DNA of 64,000 nucleotides from Lysobacteraceae bacterium NML91-0213 (GTDB taxonomy: Bacteria > Pseudomonadota > Gammaproteobacteria > Xanthomonadales > Xanthomonadaceae): contig NWQL01000001.1 in NCBI GenBank assembly GCA_002798175.1, forward strand, positions 135,531 to 199,530, written 5' to 3'. Shown in pieces: positions 1-10,520 of this stretch (positions within the stretch are counted from its first letter, which is position 1; every line of letters begins with the position of its first letter). The notes beneath the pieces were generated by a model. The model did not search any database, had not been told where the DNA came from, and worked only from the letters and a program-made list of their open reading frames with translations. The position numbers were made by a program, and so were the translations under genes.

Positions 1-675
1 ATTTCCTCGCCGATCCAGAAGTTCTTCGGCGAGGACGCCTTTGCCGCACTGCTGCGGCACGTCGGCGCGGGCAACGGCGACATCGTGTTCTTCGGCGCCG
101 GTGGCTACAACCGGGTGTCCGACTTCATGGGCGCGCTGCGGCTCAAGGCCGGCAGGGACTTCGGCCTGGTCGCCGAGGGCTGGAAGCCGCTGTGGGTCAC
201 CGACTTCCCGATGTTCGAATACGACGACGAGGCGCAGCGCTACGTCGCCCTGCACCATCCGTTCACCGCGCCGGCGGTGGACGACATCGACGAGCTGCGT
301 GCGAACGCGAAGACCGCGGTGTCGCGTGGCTACGACATGGTGCTCAACGGCAACGAGATCGGCGGTGGCTCGATCCGCATCCACCGCCCGGAGATGCAGA
401 GCGCGGTGTTCGAGCTGCTGGGCATCGACGCCGAAGAAGCGCAGGCCAAGTTCGGCTTCCTGCTCGACGCGCTGAAGTACGGCGCGCCGCCGCATGGTGG
501 CATCGCGTTCGGCATCGACCGCATCGCCGCGCTGATGGCCGGGACCGAGTCGATCCGCGATGTCATCGCGTTCCCGAAGACCACCGGCGCGCAGTGCCTG
601 ATGACCGGCGCGCCGTCGCCGATCGCCGACGCGCAGCTGGCCGAGGTGCACGTGGCGGTGCGGCCGAAAGGCTGA
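1..675 (+). CDS. aspS: Aspartyl-tRNA synthetase, C-terminal part (5' end outside window)
   Basis: The reading frame is open from the first base and ends at a TGA at 673-675. It gives the last 224 residues of a class II aminoacyl-tRNA synthetase that charges tRNA with aspartate (or, in some bacteria, also tRNA-Asn). Class II motif 3 is visible as [16 protein letters not shown], followed by the AspRS-typical tail with FPKT and SPIADAQL. The segment before it (DFPMFEYDD) belongs to the catalytic core. In xanthomonads aspS precedes yebC-ruvCAB, which matches the order here. The downstream acetyltransferase starts only 9 bases after the stop, so the two are probably co-transcribed. The family assignment is certain; discriminating versus non-discriminating type cannot be judged without the N-terminal domain. 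Confidence 0.96.
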   Translation: MSSPIQKFFGEDAFAALLRHVGAGNGDIVFFGAGGYNRVSDFMGALRLKAGRDFGLVAEGWKPLWVTDFPMFEYDDEAQRYVALHHPFTAPAVDDIDELRANAKTAVSRGYDMVLNGNEIGGGSIRIHRPEMQSAVFELLGIDAEEAQAKFGFLLDALKYGAPPHGGIAFGIDRIAALMAGTESIRDVIAFPKTTGAQCLMTGAPSPIADAQLAEVHVAVRPKG

Positions 676-684
676 CGCCTGCCG

Positions 685-1233
685 GTGCCCGCCCCCGTGA
701 GCCCGACACTGCGCCGCGCCACCGTCGATGACGCGCCGCGGCTGTCGGGGCTGGCGGCGCGCACGTTCACCGAAAGCTTCGGCCATCTGTATCCGCGCGA
801 GGACCTCGAGGCGTTCCTCGGCGAAGCCTACGAGGTGGGGCGCCAGCGCACGATCCTGGCGCACCCGGACTATGCGGTCTGGCTGCTGGAGGCCGATGGC
901 GAGGCGATCGGCCATGTCGCCGCCGGCCCCTGCGGCCTTCCGCACCCGGAGGTCGTGCCCGGAGACGGCGAGATCAAGCGGCTCTACCTCGTGCGGGGCT
1001 CGCAGGGTGCGGGTCATGGCGCGCGGATGATGGAGGCGGCGATGGCCTGGCTGCTGCGCGACGGGCCACGCACGCTGTGGGTCGGTGCCTGGTCGCAGAA
1101 CCATGGCGCGCAGCGCTTCTACGCACGCTACGGCTTCGGGCGCGTCGGCGACTACGTCTTCCCGGTCGGGCGGGTGCGCGATCTCGAGTACATCCTGCGT
1201 CGCCCTGCCGATGCGGGCCGGCACCGTGGTTGA
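685..1233 (+). CDS. GNAT-family N-acetyltransferase
   Basis: A 182-residue protein starting at a GTG 9 bases after aspS. The fold is that of the GCN5-related acetyltransferases, which move an acetyl group from acetyl-CoA to an amine. The acetyl-CoA binding loop is seen as LVRGSQGAGHGARMM (pattern Q/R-x-x-G-x-G/A after the beta4 strand IKRLYLV), and the C-terminal NHGAQRFYARYGF is the usual motif B (alpha4, beta6). The N-terminus RRATVDDAPRLSGLAARTF is also typical. The substrate cannot be told from sequence; neighbours give no clue beyond co-transcription with aspS. The next gene overlaps its end by about 20 bases. Confidence 0.85.
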   Translation: MPAPVSPTLRRATVDDAPRLSGLAARTFTESFGHLYPREDLEAFLGEAYEVGRQRTILAHPDYAVWLLEADGEAIGHVAAGPCGLPHPEVVPGDGEIKRLYLVRGSQGAGHGARMMEAAMAWLLRDGPRTLWVGAWSQNHGAQRFYARYGFGRVGDYVFPVGRVRDLEYILRRPADAGRHRG

Positions 1234-1873
1234 GTCCGATGTGCGTCGGGTCATCGTGCTGCCGGGCCTGTGGATGCCGGCCGTCTCGATGGCCTGGTTC
1301 GCCGCCCGCCTGCGGGTGCTCGGTTTCGATGCGCGCACCCTCGGCTACCGCAGCATCGTCGACGGTGCGCGGTACGCGATCGAAGGGATCGAAGAGGCGT
1401 TGCGGGCGGGGCCGGCGCATCTCGTCGGCCACAGCCTGGGCGGGGTGATCGCGCTGGAGGCCGTGCACCGGCAGCCGGCGCTCCCGGTCGGGCGCGTGGT
1501 CTGTGTCGGCAGCCCGTTGTGCGGCAGTGCCGCCGCGCGCGTCCTGCGTGCGCGGCGGCTCACCGGTGCCTATCTGGGGCGGTCCGGGCCCTTGCTCGAG
1601 CGCGGTTGCGCGGAATGGCCCGACACCGTCGAAGTGGGGATGATCGCCGGCACCCGTCCGCGCGGGCTCGGTGGGCTGGTGGCGCGCTTCGACGAGCCGC
1701 ACGACGGCACGGTGGCGGTGCGCGAGACCCGGGCCCCGGGGCTGGCCGACCACCTGCTGCTGCCGGCCAGCCACACCGGGCTGATGTTCCGCGGGGACGC
1801 GGCGGCGCAGACCGCCCGCTTCCTGCGCACGGGCACGTTCGACCACGCCGGGCCAGCGCCTGCCGCGGTGTAA
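1211..1873 (+). CDS. Alpha/beta-fold hydrolase
   Basis: A 220-residue protein with a lipase-type nucleophile elbow GHSLGG near residue 75, an N-terminal strand and oxyanion segment VIVLPGLWMP, and a candidate catalytic His in the C-terminal ASHTGLMF. This is the arrangement of small esterase/lipase-like alpha/beta hydrolases acting on ester or thioester bonds; the exact substrate is unknown. The start is uncertain: the ATG at 1211 overlaps the acetyltransferase by 23 bases, and GTG codons at 1226 and 1241 are in frame and would reduce or remove the overlap. The close packing suggests an aspS-GNAT-hydrolase transcript that ends before yebC, which appears to have its own promoter. Confidence 0.8.
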   Translation: MRAGTVVESDVRRVIVLPGLWMPAVSMAWFAARLRVLGFDARTLGYRSIVDGARYAIEGIEEALRAGPAHLVGHSLGGVIALEAVHRQPALPVGRVVCVGSPLCGSAAARVLRARRLTGAYLGRSGPLLERGCAEWPDTVEVGMIAGTRPRGLGGLVARFDEPHDGTVAVRETRAPGLADHLLLPASHTGLMFRGDAAAQTARFLRTGTFDHAGPAPAAV

Positions 1874-1876
1874 AAT
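1871..1876 (+). promoter_or_regulatory. Probable -10 element ahead of yebC
   Basis: The hexamer TAAAAT (5 of 6 to TATAAT) overlaps the hydrolase stop codon and lies 31 bases before the yebC start. It stands out in otherwise very GC-rich DNA. No convincing -35 hexamer at 16-18 bases upstream was found. Confidence 0.4.
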
Positions 1877-1906
1877 CGGCGCTCGCTCAACACAACGGAC
1901 ATCCCG

Positions 1907-2638
1907 ATGGGTCGTGGACCTTCGATCGAGGCGCGCAAGAACGCCACCGACGCCAAGCGCGGCAAGATCTTCACCAAGATCATCCGCGAGATCGGCGTCG
2001 CCGCGCGCGCCGGGGGCGGTGACCCCGCCAACAACCCGCGCCTGCGTGCCGCGATCGACAAGGGCATGGCGCAGAACATGTCCAAGGACGTGGTCGAGCG
2101 CGCGATCAGGAAGGCCACCGGCGAGCTCGAAGGCGTCGAGTACGAGGAAGTGCGCTACGAGGGCTATGCCCCCGGCGGCATCGCGGTGATCGTGGACTGC
2201 CTCACCGACAACCGCGTGCGCACCGTCGCCGACGTCCGCCACGCGTTCTCCAAGTGCGGCGGCAACATGGGCACCGAAGGTTCGGTCGCCTTCATGTTCC
2301 GGCGCCTGGGCGTGCTGAGCTTCGCCGCCGGCGCCGACGAGGACCGGGTGACCGAAGCGGCGATCGAGGCCGGCGCCGACGACGTCGTGGTGTATCCGGA
2401 GGATGGCGCCATCGAGGTGATCACCTCGCCCGAGGGCTTCATCGGGGTGCGCGACGCGATGATCGCCGCCGGCGTGGCGCCGGCCCATGCCGAGCTCACC
2501 TTCCGCGCCGACACCGATGTCGCCGCCGATCCGGAGACCGCGCAGCAGGTGCGCAAGCTGCTGGACATGCTCGAAGACCTCGACGACGTGCAGGACGTGT
2601 ATTCCAACGTCGACCAGGCGTCGCTGGATCCGGCGTGA
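1907..2638 (+). CDS. yebC: YebC/PmpR-family transcriptional regulator / TACO1-like protein
   Basis: A 243-residue cytoplasmic protein of the YebC family, whose members bind DNA and in some bacteria help translation of proline-rich stretches. The N-terminus [18 protein letters not shown] is the variant used by xanthomonads in place of the common MAGHSKWANI. The remaining family landmarks follow in order: [11 protein letters not shown], the [15 protein letters not shown] segment, [19 protein letters not shown], and [10 protein letters not shown]. Length matches the family. It sits directly upstream of ruvC, the common arrangement in gammaproteobacteria. Confidence 0.95.
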   Translation: MGRGPSIEARKNATDAKRGKIFTKIIREIGVAARAGGGDPANNPRLRAAIDKGMAQNMSKDVVERAIRKATGELEGVEYEEVRYEGYAPGGIAVIVDCLTDNRVRTVADVRHAFSKCGGNMGTEGSVAFMFRRLGVLSFAAGADEDRVTEAAIEAGADDVVVYPEDGAIEVITSPEGFIGVRDAMIAAGVAPAHAELTFRADTDVAADPETAQQVRKLLDMLEDLDDVQDVYSNVDQASLDPA

Positions 2639-2707
2639 TGCGCAGTGGTGGCGCCGCTGGCGTCCGCGGTGCCGTCGGCTCCGTGCAGCGTCGCCGGGCG
2701 GGCGCGG

Positions 2708-3247
2708 ATGGCTGACCCCGCCGCCGGCAGCACCCGGATCCTCGGCATCGACCCGGGCTCGCAGCGCACCGGCGTCGGCATCGTCGATGTCGCGCCCGAC
2801 GGCCGCCTGCGGCATGTCCACCACGCGCCACTGCAGTTGCTGGGCGAGGGCGATTTCGCCGCGCGGCTGCGGCGGCTGCTGGACCAGCTCGGGACGGTGA
2901 TCGATACCTGGCAGCCGCACGAGGTCGCGATCGAGCAGGTGTTCATGTCGCGCAATGCCGATTCCGCGCTGAAGCTGGGCCATGCCCGCGGCGCGGCGAT
3001 CTGCGCGGTGGTGCTGCGCGACCTGCCGGTGCACGAATACGCCGCCACCGAGATCAAGCTGGCGGTGGTCGGCCGTGGCAAGGCGGAAAAGACCCAGGTC
3101 CAGCACATGGTGGGTATCCTGCTCAACCTGCAGGGCAAGCTGCAGGCCGACGCCGCCGATGCGCTGGCGGCCGCGATCACCCACGCCCATGTGCGCGCCA
3201 GCGCGGCGCGGCTGGGCGTCGGCACGCGCGCCGCCTGGAGCCGCTGA
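2708..3247 (+). CDS. ruvC: Crossover junction endodeoxyribonuclease RuvC
   Basis: A 179-residue Holliday-junction resolvase that cuts the junction after RuvAB branch migration. The acidic catalytic set is complete: Asp15 in ILGIDPGS, Glu76 in VAIEQVF, and Asp148 and Asp151 in [12 protein letters not shown], corresponding to the four acidic residues of the E. coli enzyme. The ATG at 2708 is chosen over upstream in-frame codons because the conserved IDPG motif should sit about 10-15 residues from the start. The dimer helix [11 protein letters not shown] is also present. It lies between yebC and ruvA as in many gammaproteobacteria. Confidence 0.96.
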   Translation: MADPAAGSTRILGIDPGSQRTGVGIVDVAPDGRLRHVHHAPLQLLGEGDFAARLRRLLDQLGTVIDTWQPHEVAIEQVFMSRNADSALKLGHARGAAICAVVLRDLPVHEYAATEIKLAVVGRGKAEKTQVQHMVGILLNLQGKLQADAADALAAAITHAHVRASAARLGVGTRAAWSR

Positions 3248-3285
3248 GCGGCCGCGTCCCCTACCTCGTCTCTCCGGGAGTCAGC

Positions 3286-3876
3286 ATGATCGGTCGCCTG
3301 AAAGGCATCCTCGCGCACAAGCAGCCGCCGTGGCTGGTCGTCGACGTGCACGGCGTCGGCTACGAACTCGAGGCGCCGATGAGCACCTTCTACGACCTGC
3401 CCGAGGTAGGCCGCGAGGTGGTGCTGTTCACCCACTACGCGCAGAAGGAGGACAGCGTCTCGCTGTACGGCTTCCTCACCGAGCCCGAGCGCCGGCTGTT
3501 CCGCGACGTGCAGAAGGTCAGTGGCATCGGCGCCAAGATCGCGCTGGCGGTGCTGTCGGGTGCAAGCGCCGGCGAATTCGCCCGGCTGGTGCAGGCCGGC
3601 GACATCACCGCGCTGACCCGCATCCCCGGCATCGGCAAGAAGACCGCCGAGCGCATGGTGGTCGAACTGCGCGATCGCGCGGCCGATCTGGCGGGTGCCG
3701 GCGGCGCGGTGCACGGCGCGCCGGTGGCCACCGATCCGCTGTCCGAGGCGACGGTCGCGCTGCAGCAGTTGGGCTACAAACCGGCCGAGGCGCAGAAGAT
3801 GGCCAAGGCCGCCGCGCGTGATGGCGACACGCCCGAACTCATCATCCGAAAAGCGCTACAGTCCGCGCTTCGCTGA
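3286..3876 (+). CDS. ruvA: Holliday junction branch migration protein RuvA
   Basis: A 196-residue junction-binding subunit that loads the RuvB motor. The N-terminal OB-fold begins MIGRLKGIL and contains [14 protein letters not shown]; two helix-hairpin-helix motifs follow ([15 protein letters not shown] and [16 protein letters not shown]). The C-terminal domain that contacts RuvB ends [14 protein letters not shown] weak ribosome site GGGAG precedes the ATG. It is 38 bases after ruvC; its partner ruvB is displaced about 6.6 kb downstream by a potassium-transport and signalling block. Confidence 0.96.
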   Translation: MIGRLKGILAHKQPPWLVVDVHGVGYELEAPMSTFYDLPEVGREVVLFTHYAQKEDSVSLYGFLTEPERRLFRDVQKVSGIGAKIALAVLSGASAGEFARLVQAGDITALTRIPGIGKKTAERMVVELRDRAADLAGAGGAVHGAPVATDPLSEATVALQQLGYKPAEAQKMAKAAARDGDTPELIIRKALQSALR

Positions 3877-3909
3877 CCGCCCCCTACCTGTCGGCCGGGT
3901 TCCACCGTC

Positions 3910-5826
3910 ATGTCCCACAGCAGTTCACCCGTGAAGGGCGCGCGTCCGGTCGCGTCCAGCCACGGCCAGATCGGCCTCGCCGGGTTGATGGTCGGTGCGA
4001 TCGGTGTCGTCTTCGGCGACATCGGCACCAGCCCGCTGTACACGCTGCGCGAGGCGTTCTCGCCGCATTACGGTCTGGTGGCGGATCACGACACCGTGCT
4101 CGGCGTGCTGTCGATGATCTTCTGGTCGCTGATGCTGGTGGTGACGGTCAAGTACGTGACCATCATCCTGCGCGCCGACAACGACGGCGAGGGCGGCATC
4201 ATGGCGCTGATGGCGCTGGCCCAGCGCAGCCTCGGCAAGCGTGGGCGCTCGGCGTATCTGGTCGGCATCCTCGGTGTGTTCGGCGCGTCGCTGTTCTTCA
4301 GCGACGGGGTGATCACGCCGGCGATCTCGGTGCTGTCGGCCGTCGAAGGCCTCGAGGTGGTGTCGCCGGCCCTGCATCCGTGGATCATCCCGATCACCGT
4401 GCTGGTGCTCGGTGTGCTGTTCGCCACCCAGCGCTTCGGCACGGCGAAGGTCGGGCGCATCTTCGGCCCGATCACCGTGCTGTGGTTCCTGTCGCTCGCG
4501 GTGCTCGGCGTGGTCAACATCCTCCACGAGCCCGAGGTGCTGCACGCGATCAACCCGTGGTGGGCGGCGCGGTTCTTCGTCGAGCACAGCTGGGGCGGCA
4601 TCTTCATCCTCGGCGCCGTGGTGCTGGCGGTGACAGGCGGCGAGGCGATCTACACCGACATGGGCCACTTCGGCGCGAAGCCGATCCGCTATGCCTGGTA
4701 TTTCTTCGTGCTGCCGTCGCTGATGCTCAACTATCTGGGGCAGGGCGCACTGGTGCTCGAGGATCCGGCGGCGATCCAGAACCCGTTCTACATCGGTGTG
4801 CCCGAATGGGGCCGCTGGCCGATGATCGTGCTGGCGACCGCGGCGACGGTGATCGCCTCGCAGGCCGTCATCACCGGCGGGTTTTCGGTGGCGCGGCAGG
4901 CGATGCAGCTGGGCTACATCCCGCGCATGCGCGTGCGCCACACGTCCAGCGACACCATCGGCCAGATCTACATTCCCGCGATCAACTGGGCGATGGCGAT
5001 CGTGGTCATCGCCCTGGTGCTGACGTTCCAGACCTCGTCGAACCTGGCCGCCGCCTACGGCATCTCGGTGTCGATGACGATGCTGATCGACACCCTGCTG
5101 CTGGCCATCGTGGCCCGCGCGCTGTGGCCGCACTGGCGGCGCTGGGTGCTGCCGCTGTGCGGCGTGTTCCTGGTCATCGACATCGCGTTCGTGATCGCCA
5201 ACGGCGCCAAGGTGCTGCAGGGCGCGTGGTTCCCGCTGGTGCTGGGCATCACCCTGTTCACGCTGCTGCGCACGTGGCGGCGCGGCCGCCAGCTGCTGCA
5301 CGAGGAAGTGCAGCAGCACGGCATCCGCATCGAGAGCTTCATTCCCGGGCTGATGCTCGCGCCGCCGGTGCGCGTGCCGGGCACGGCGGTGTTCCTCACC
5401 AGCGATCTCGGCATCGTGCCGCATGCGCTGATGCACAACCTCAAGCACAACAAGGTGCTGCACGAGCGCAACGTGTTCCTCACCGTCGAGACGCTGACCG
5501 TGCCGTATGCGCACCGCCGGCTGAAGATCGAGCAGATCGGCGACGGCTTCCACCGCATCGTGATCCGCTTCGGCTTCATGGAAACGCCCGACGTGCCACT
5601 GGCGCTGATGCAGTGCAGTGACGTCGCCGAAGACGTCTGCATCGACCCGATGGACACCACCTACTTCACCAGCCGCGAAACCGTCGTCGCCGCCGCCCGT
5701 CCCGGCATGGCGCTGTGGCGCGAGCGCCTGTTCGCGCTGCTGCACCGCAATGCCGCGCCGGCCTCGGGGTTCTTCCGAATTCCCGGCAACCGCATCGTCG
5801 AGCTGGGCACGCACGTCGAGATCTGA
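3910..5826 (+). CDS. kup: Low-affinity potassium transporter Kup
   Basis: A 638-residue inner-membrane K+ uptake protein of the KUP/HAK/KT family, thought to act as a K+/H+ symporter. The signature near the N-terminus [19 protein letters not shown] is intact, followed by [21 protein letters not shown] and [18 protein letters not shown]. About twelve hydrophobic segments occupy the first 430 residues, then a soluble C-terminal domain of roughly 200 residues. Length is standard. It is 33 bases after ruvA on the same strand and converges on the ktr-type genes, so three potassium-uptake genes sit side by side. Confidence 0.95.
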   Translation: MSHSSSPVKGARPVASSHGQIGLAGLMVGAIGVVFGDIGTSPLYTLREAFSPHYGLVADHDTVLGVLSMIFWSLMLVVTVKYVTIILRADNDGEGGIMALMALAQRSLGKRGRSAYLVGILGVFGASLFFSDGVITPAISVLSAVEGLEVVSPALHPWIIPITVLVLGVLFATQRFGTAKVGRIFGPITVLWFLSLAVLGVVNILHEPEVLHAINPWWAARFFVEHSWGGIFILGAVVLAVTGGEAIYTDMGHFGAKPIRYAWYFFVLPSLMLNYLGQGALVLEDPAAIQNPFYIGVPEWGRWPMIVLATAATVIASQAVITGGFSVARQAMQLGYIPRMRVRHTSSDTIGQIYIPAINWAMAIVVIALVLTFQTSSNLAAAYGISVSMTMLIDTLLLAIVARALWPHWRRWVLPLCGVFLVIDIAFVIANGAKVLQGAWFPLVLGITLFTLLRTWRRGRQLLHEEVQQHGIRIESFIPGLMLAPPVRVPGTAVFLTSDLGIVPHALMHNLKHNKVLHERNVFLTVETLTVPYAHRRLKIEQIGDGFHRIVIRFGFMETPDVPLALMQCSDVAEDVCIDPMDTTYFTSRETVVAAARPGMALWRERLFALLHRNAAPASGFFRIPGNRIVELGTHVEI

Positions 5827-5837
5827 GCGGCGCGCGG

Positions 5838-6503
5838 CTATCCCAGCGCCGCGAACCGTTCCACCAGATTCGTCGCACCCGAGACGATCAGGATGTCGCC
5901 GGCCTCGACGATGGTGTCGGCACGCGCGTAGGTGAAGTCGGCGCGGCCGCGCTTGAGGCCGACGACGGTGATGCCGTAGCGCGTGCGCAGCGCCGATTCG
6001 CTGAGCGTCTTGCCGTGTGCCTCGCGCGGCGCGCGGGTCTTGACGATGGCGAAGCCGTCGTCGAACTCGATGAAGTCGATCATTCGGCCGGTGACCAGGT
6101 GCGCGACCCGCTCGCCCATCGCCGCTTCGGGATACACCACGTGATGCGCGCCGGTGCGTTCGAGAATGCGCCCGTGCTTGACGCTGGTCGCCTTGGCCCA
6201 GATGTCGGGCACGCCGATTTCCTCGAGCGCCAGCACGGTCAGCACGCTGGCCTCGAGGTCGCTGCCGATGCCGACGACGGCACGCTGGAACTCCGCGACG
6301 CCGAGCGCGCGCAGGGCCTCGGTGCTGGTGCCGTCGGCCTGGGCGACGTGGGTGAAGGCGTCGGCGCAGCGCTGGATGGTGTCCGGATCTTCGTCGATGC
6401 CGAGCACGTCGTGGCCGAGACGGACCAGCGAGCCGGCGACGGCCATGCCGAAGCGGCCCAGGCCGAGCACGACGACGCTGTTGGCGGAAGGATGTCTAGC
6501 CAA
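5838..6503 (-). CDS. ktrA: TrkA/KtrA-type potassium uptake regulatory subunit
   Basis: A 221-residue cytoplasmic RCK protein. Residues about 8-130 form a Rossmann RCK-N (TrkA-N) domain with the nucleotide loop VVVLGLGRFGMAVAG and the strand-ending acid VLGIDED; residues about 140-220 form the TrkA-C domain ending DILIVSGATNLVERF. One RCK unit of this size matches KtrA/KtrC rather than the double-length TrkA. It gates the adjacent membrane subunit, with which it overlaps by 8 bases, so the pair is translationally coupled (ktrB first). Only 11 bases separate its stop from that of convergent kup; a small inverted repeat (5827-5833 with 5846-5852) spans this junction. Confidence 0.9.
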   Translation of the reverse strand: MARHPSANSVVVLGLGRFGMAVAGSLVRLGHDVLGIDEDPDTIQRCADAFTHVAQADGTSTEALRALGVAEFQRAVVGIGSDLEASVLTVLALEEIGVPDIWAKATSVKHGRILERTGAHHVVYPEAAMGERVAHLVTGRMIDFIEFDDGFAIVKTRAPREAHGKTLSESALRTRYGITVVGLKRGRADFTYARADTIVEAGDILIVSGATNLVERFAALG

Positions 6504-7830
6504 CGATGGGGCGCTCCTCTGGATAACGGAAAGGTCTGGGGCGGGTATGCAGGGCCAGCGCGGTCGCCACCGTGATCGTACCCACGCGGCCGATGAACAT
6601 CAGGGCGATCAGCACGGCTTGCGCCGGCTCGGACAGCGTGCCGGTGATGCCGGTGGACAGGCCGACGGTGGCGAAGGCCGAGATCGCCTCGAACATCACT
6701 ACCTCCAGCGGCAGCGCGGTCAGCGCCATCAGCGCCAGGGTCGCGACGGCCAGCACGGTCACCGCCAGCAGCACGATGGTCAGCGCCTGACGCTGGGTCT
6801 CGTGGCTGATCCGGCGCTGGAACACCGTCGTGTCGCGATGGCCGCGGATCTCCGCCCAGACCACGAAGCCGAGCAGGAAGAACGTCGTCAGCTTGATGCC
6901 ACCCGCGGTGCCCGCGCTGCCGCCGCCGATGAACATCAGCACGTAGTGCACGGCCAGCGTCTCGCTGCGCATGGCGCCGACATCGAGCGTGTTGAAGCCG
7001 GCCGTGCGTGCGGTCACCGAGTGGAACAGCATCGCCAGCGTTCGTCCGGCGCCGTCGAGCGGCCCGGCGGTGCCGGGGTTGCGCCATTCGAACAGCGCGA
7101 TCATCAGCATGCCGCCGGCGATGAGCACCGCGGTGCCGAGCAGGGTGATGCGGGTGTGGATCGACCAGCGCGCCCACGCCAGCGGACGCTGACGCAGTTC
7201 GTACAGCACCGGGAATCCAAGGCCGCCGAGCACGATCGCGAGCATGATCGGCCCGAGGATCCAGGGGTCGGCGACGAAGCCCATCAGGCTGTCGGAATAG
7301 GTGGAGAAGCCGGCGTTGTTGAACGCCGAGACCGAGTGGAAGAGCCCGTTCCACAGCGCCATGCCCACCGGCTCGCCGTAGCCGTGATGCAGGCGGAGCG
7401 CCAGCGCGCCTGCGGTCAGCACCTCGACGCAGACCGTGGTGATCAGCACCAGCTTCAGCACGCCGGTCACATCGCCCAGCCCGAGGCTGTGGGTTTCGGC
7501 CTGGGCGATCAGCCGCGTGCGCAGGCCCAGGCGTCCGGCGACCATCAGGCCGAGCAGGGTGGCGCCGGTCATGATGCCGAACCCGCCGACCTGGAACAGG
7601 CCCAAAATCACCCACTGGCCGAAGGTCGACCAGTACAGCGGCGTGTCCTCGACGATCAGCCCGGTCACGCAGACCGCCGATGTCGACGTGAACAAGGCCG
7701 TCATGAACGGCGCCGCGCCGTCGCCGGCGCGCGCCTCCGGCAGCATCAGCAGTGCTGTGCCGAGGCAGACCACGACGAGGAACGCCAGCGGGACGATGCG
7801 GGCGGGGTGCTGGATACCGGTGCGCGACAA
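6496..7830 (-). CDS. ktrB: TrkH/KtrB-type potassium transporter membrane subunit
   Basis: The ion-conducting partner of the RCK protein downstream. The protein has four pore-loop repeats, each with a selectivity-filter glycine; the first is TSAVCVTGL, others lie in SVSAFNNAGF, TARTAGFNTLD and AFATVGLSTG. About ten membrane segments are visible. The frame remains open further upstream to an ATG at 8007, but that part is arginine-rich and would overlap the divergent diguanylate cyclase gene; a TTG at 7830 just before the conserved SRTGIQHPARIVPLAF gives about 444 residues, the usual KtrB length, and is preferred. Start confidence is modest; family confidence is high. Confidence 0.88.
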   Translation of the reverse strand: MSRTGIQHPARIVPLAFLVVVCLGTALLMLPEARAGDGAAPFMTALFTSTSAVCVTGLIVEDTPLYWSTFGQWVILGLFQVGGFGIMTGATLLGLMVAGRLGLRTRLIAQAETHSLGLGDVTGVLKLVLITTVCVEVLTAGALALRLHHGYGEPVGMALWNGLFHSVSAFNNAGFSTYSDSLMGFVADPWILGPIMLAIVLGGLGFPVLYELRQRPLAWARWSIHTRITLLGTAVLIAGGMLMIALFEWRNPGTAGPLDGAGRTLAMLFHSVTARTAGFNTLDVGAMRSETLAVHYVLMFIGGGSAGTAGGIKLTTFFLLGFVVWAEIRGHRDTTVFQRRISHETQRQALTIVLLAVTVLAVATLALMALTALPLEVVMFEAISAFATVGLSTGITGTLSEPAQAVLIALMFIGRVGTITVATALALHTRPRPFRYPEERPIVG

Positions 7831-7987
7831 CGCGCGGCTCCTGGGCGGGAAGCGCGGGATTCTCGCACGCGGCCGTGCCGCTGCACGTGCCCAAAGCGAC
7901 CGTGCGCAGGCCGGTCGCGCCCGCTGGCGATTCAAGTCCCGGGCCACGCCGCCGCTAACTGGGTTCGATGTCTTCGAACAGCGCAGC

Positions 7988-9277
7988 ATGACCGTGCTCC
8001 AGCCCATCGTCGCCAGTTCACCCCTGCCGCAGCGCGTGCTGCTGCTGGAGAACTCGCGTGCCTACGTGCAGGCGGTGGCGGGGGCGATCGAGCAGCAGCT
8101 CGAGCTGCCGGTCATGGTGGCGTCGACGCTGGCCGAGGCCCGGGCCCTGCTCGACCAACACGACGACTGGTTCCTCGCGCTGACCGGCCTGGTGCTGGCC
8201 GACGGGCAGCGCGACACCGTGGTCGACTGTTTCCTCGAGCGCGGCCTGCCCACGGTCGTCGTGACCGGGGTCTACGACGAGGTGCTGCGCGACCGCATGC
8301 TGCGGCGACGGGTCATCGATTTCGTGCTCAAGAGCACGCCGGGCAGCCTCGACTACATCGTCTGGCTGGTGAAGCGGCTGGAGCGCAACCGGCGCATTTC
8401 CGCGCTGGTGGTCGACGATTCGGCCTCCGCCCGTCTGCACACGGCCGGCCTGCTGGAAACCTATGGATACCGCGTCGTGCAGGCCGCCGACGGTGCCGCC
8501 GCGCTGCACGCGCTGGAACGGGACCCGACGATCCGCCTGGCGATGGTGGACCAGGAGATGCCGGGCATGCAGGGCGTCGAGCTGACCCGGCGGGTACGCG
8601 CGCTGCGTGCGCGCGACCGGGTCGCGGTGATCGGCGTCTCCGGCCGCGATGATGCCGATCTCGTCGCGCGCTTCCTCAAGAGCGGCGCCAACGATTTCCT
8701 GCGCAAGCCCTACTCGCGCGAGGAGTTCTTCTGCCGGGTGTCGCAGAACGTCGACCAGCTGGAACTGATCGGCAGCCTGCAGGATCTGGCCACGCGTGAC
8801 TTCCTCACCGGGCTGCCCAACCGGCGCCACTTTCTGGAACAGGCCGAGCGCTTGGTGCCGCAGATGCAGGCGGCGAAGCGTCCGCTGGCGATGGCGATCC
8901 TGGACATCGACCACTTCAAGCGCATCAACGACAGCTGGGGGCACGAGGCGGGCGATCACGCGCTGCGCGGAATCGCGGCTGCGCTCTCGGCCCACGCGCG
9001 GCCGCAGGACCACGTCGCGCGCTTCGGCGGCGAGGAATTCTGCCTGCTGGTGCCGGATCTCGACGGTGAAGCGCTGGGCGCGTATTTCGATGCCCTGCGG
9101 CAGCGGATCGAGGACCTCGACGTGCATACGCCGGGCGGCGTGCTGCGCATGACCGTCAGCATCGGCGTGCGCACGGCGGCGGGCACCGACGACCTGCATT
9201 GCCTGCTGGCCGAGGCCGACCGCCGGCTGTACCTCGCCAAGGCCGGCGGCCGCAACCGGGTGGTCGCCGCCGGCTGA
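7988..9277 (+). CDS. Diguanylate cyclase with two N-terminal receiver domains
   Basis: A 429-residue PleD-like protein making the second messenger c-di-GMP from two GTP. Residues about 15-130 form a receiver-like domain in which the phospho-acceptor Asp seems replaced ([11 protein letters not shown] where DLVLLD is expected), although the Lys of VLKS remains. Residues about 138-255 form a complete receiver (VVDDSASAR, acceptor Asp in [12 protein letters not shown], Lys in FLRKPYS). Residues about 265-429 are the GGDEF domain: [26 protein letters not shown], and active site GGEEF at 347-351. An RxxD inhibitory site (RPQD) precedes the active site by five residues, so feedback control by c-di-GMP is expected. 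The gene is divergent from ktrBA. Confidence 0.92.
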   Translation: MTVLQPIVASSPLPQRVLLLENSRAYVQAVAGAIEQQLELPVMVASTLAEARALLDQHDDWFLALTGLVLADGQRDTVVDCFLERGLPTVVVTGVYDEVLRDRMLRRRVIDFVLKSTPGSLDYIVWLVKRLERNRRISALVVDDSASARLHTAGLLETYGYRVVQAADGAAALHALERDPTIRLAMVDQEMPGMQGVELTRRVRALRARDRVAVIGVSGRDDADLVARFLKSGANDFLRKPYSREEFFCRVSQNVDQLELIGSLQDLATRDFLTGLPNRRHFLEQAERLVPQMQAAKRPLAMAILDIDHFKRINDSWGHEAGDHALRGIAAALSAHARPQDHVARFGGEEFCLLVPDLDGEALGAYFDALRQRIEDLDVHTPGGVLRMTVSIGVRTAAGTDDLHCLLAEADRRLYLAKAGGRNRVVAAG

Positions 9278-9404
9278 GCGGACGCGTCCGATGCGGTGCG
9301 CGCACCAGGCGGCGCGCCGGCGCATGAACCGCGGTCGGCGTCGCGCCCGGGCTGCACGGGCGGCGTGGCATGGGTTTCGCGCTGGCCGCCCCCATCTGAC
9401 AGGC

Positions 9405-10406
<1,002 letters not shown>

Positions 10407-10421
10407 CGTCGGCGATGTGCA

Positions 10422-10479
10422 GGCGCGCCCTCGGGCGCGACCCCTTCCAGGACCCACGCATCGCGCCCGAAGGCGCGCC
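10422..10479. repeat. 19-bp inverted repeat between the oxidoreductase and ruvB
   Basis: Arms at 10422-10440 and 10461-10479 are complementary at 18 of 19 positions with a 20-base loop. The RNA would fold into a very stable GC-rich hairpin. There is no T-run on either side, so it is not a classical intrinsic terminator; a REP-like element or an mRNA-stabilising hairpin is equally possible. Confidence 0.6.
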
Positions 10480-10520
10480 CAGAGGTCATCGTCGCCGCCG
10501 TGGCATGCGATCATGCGCGC

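Noticed and set aside
974..3190. Open frame of 738 codons on the - strand antisense to yebC and ruvC
   Set aside because: Covers well-defined + strand genes; composition is that of a GC-rich antisense frame.
6154..8652. Open frame of 832 codons on the + strand antisense to the ktr-type genes
   Set aside because: Shadow of real - strand genes with recognisable membrane and RCK motifs; the translation has no domain character.
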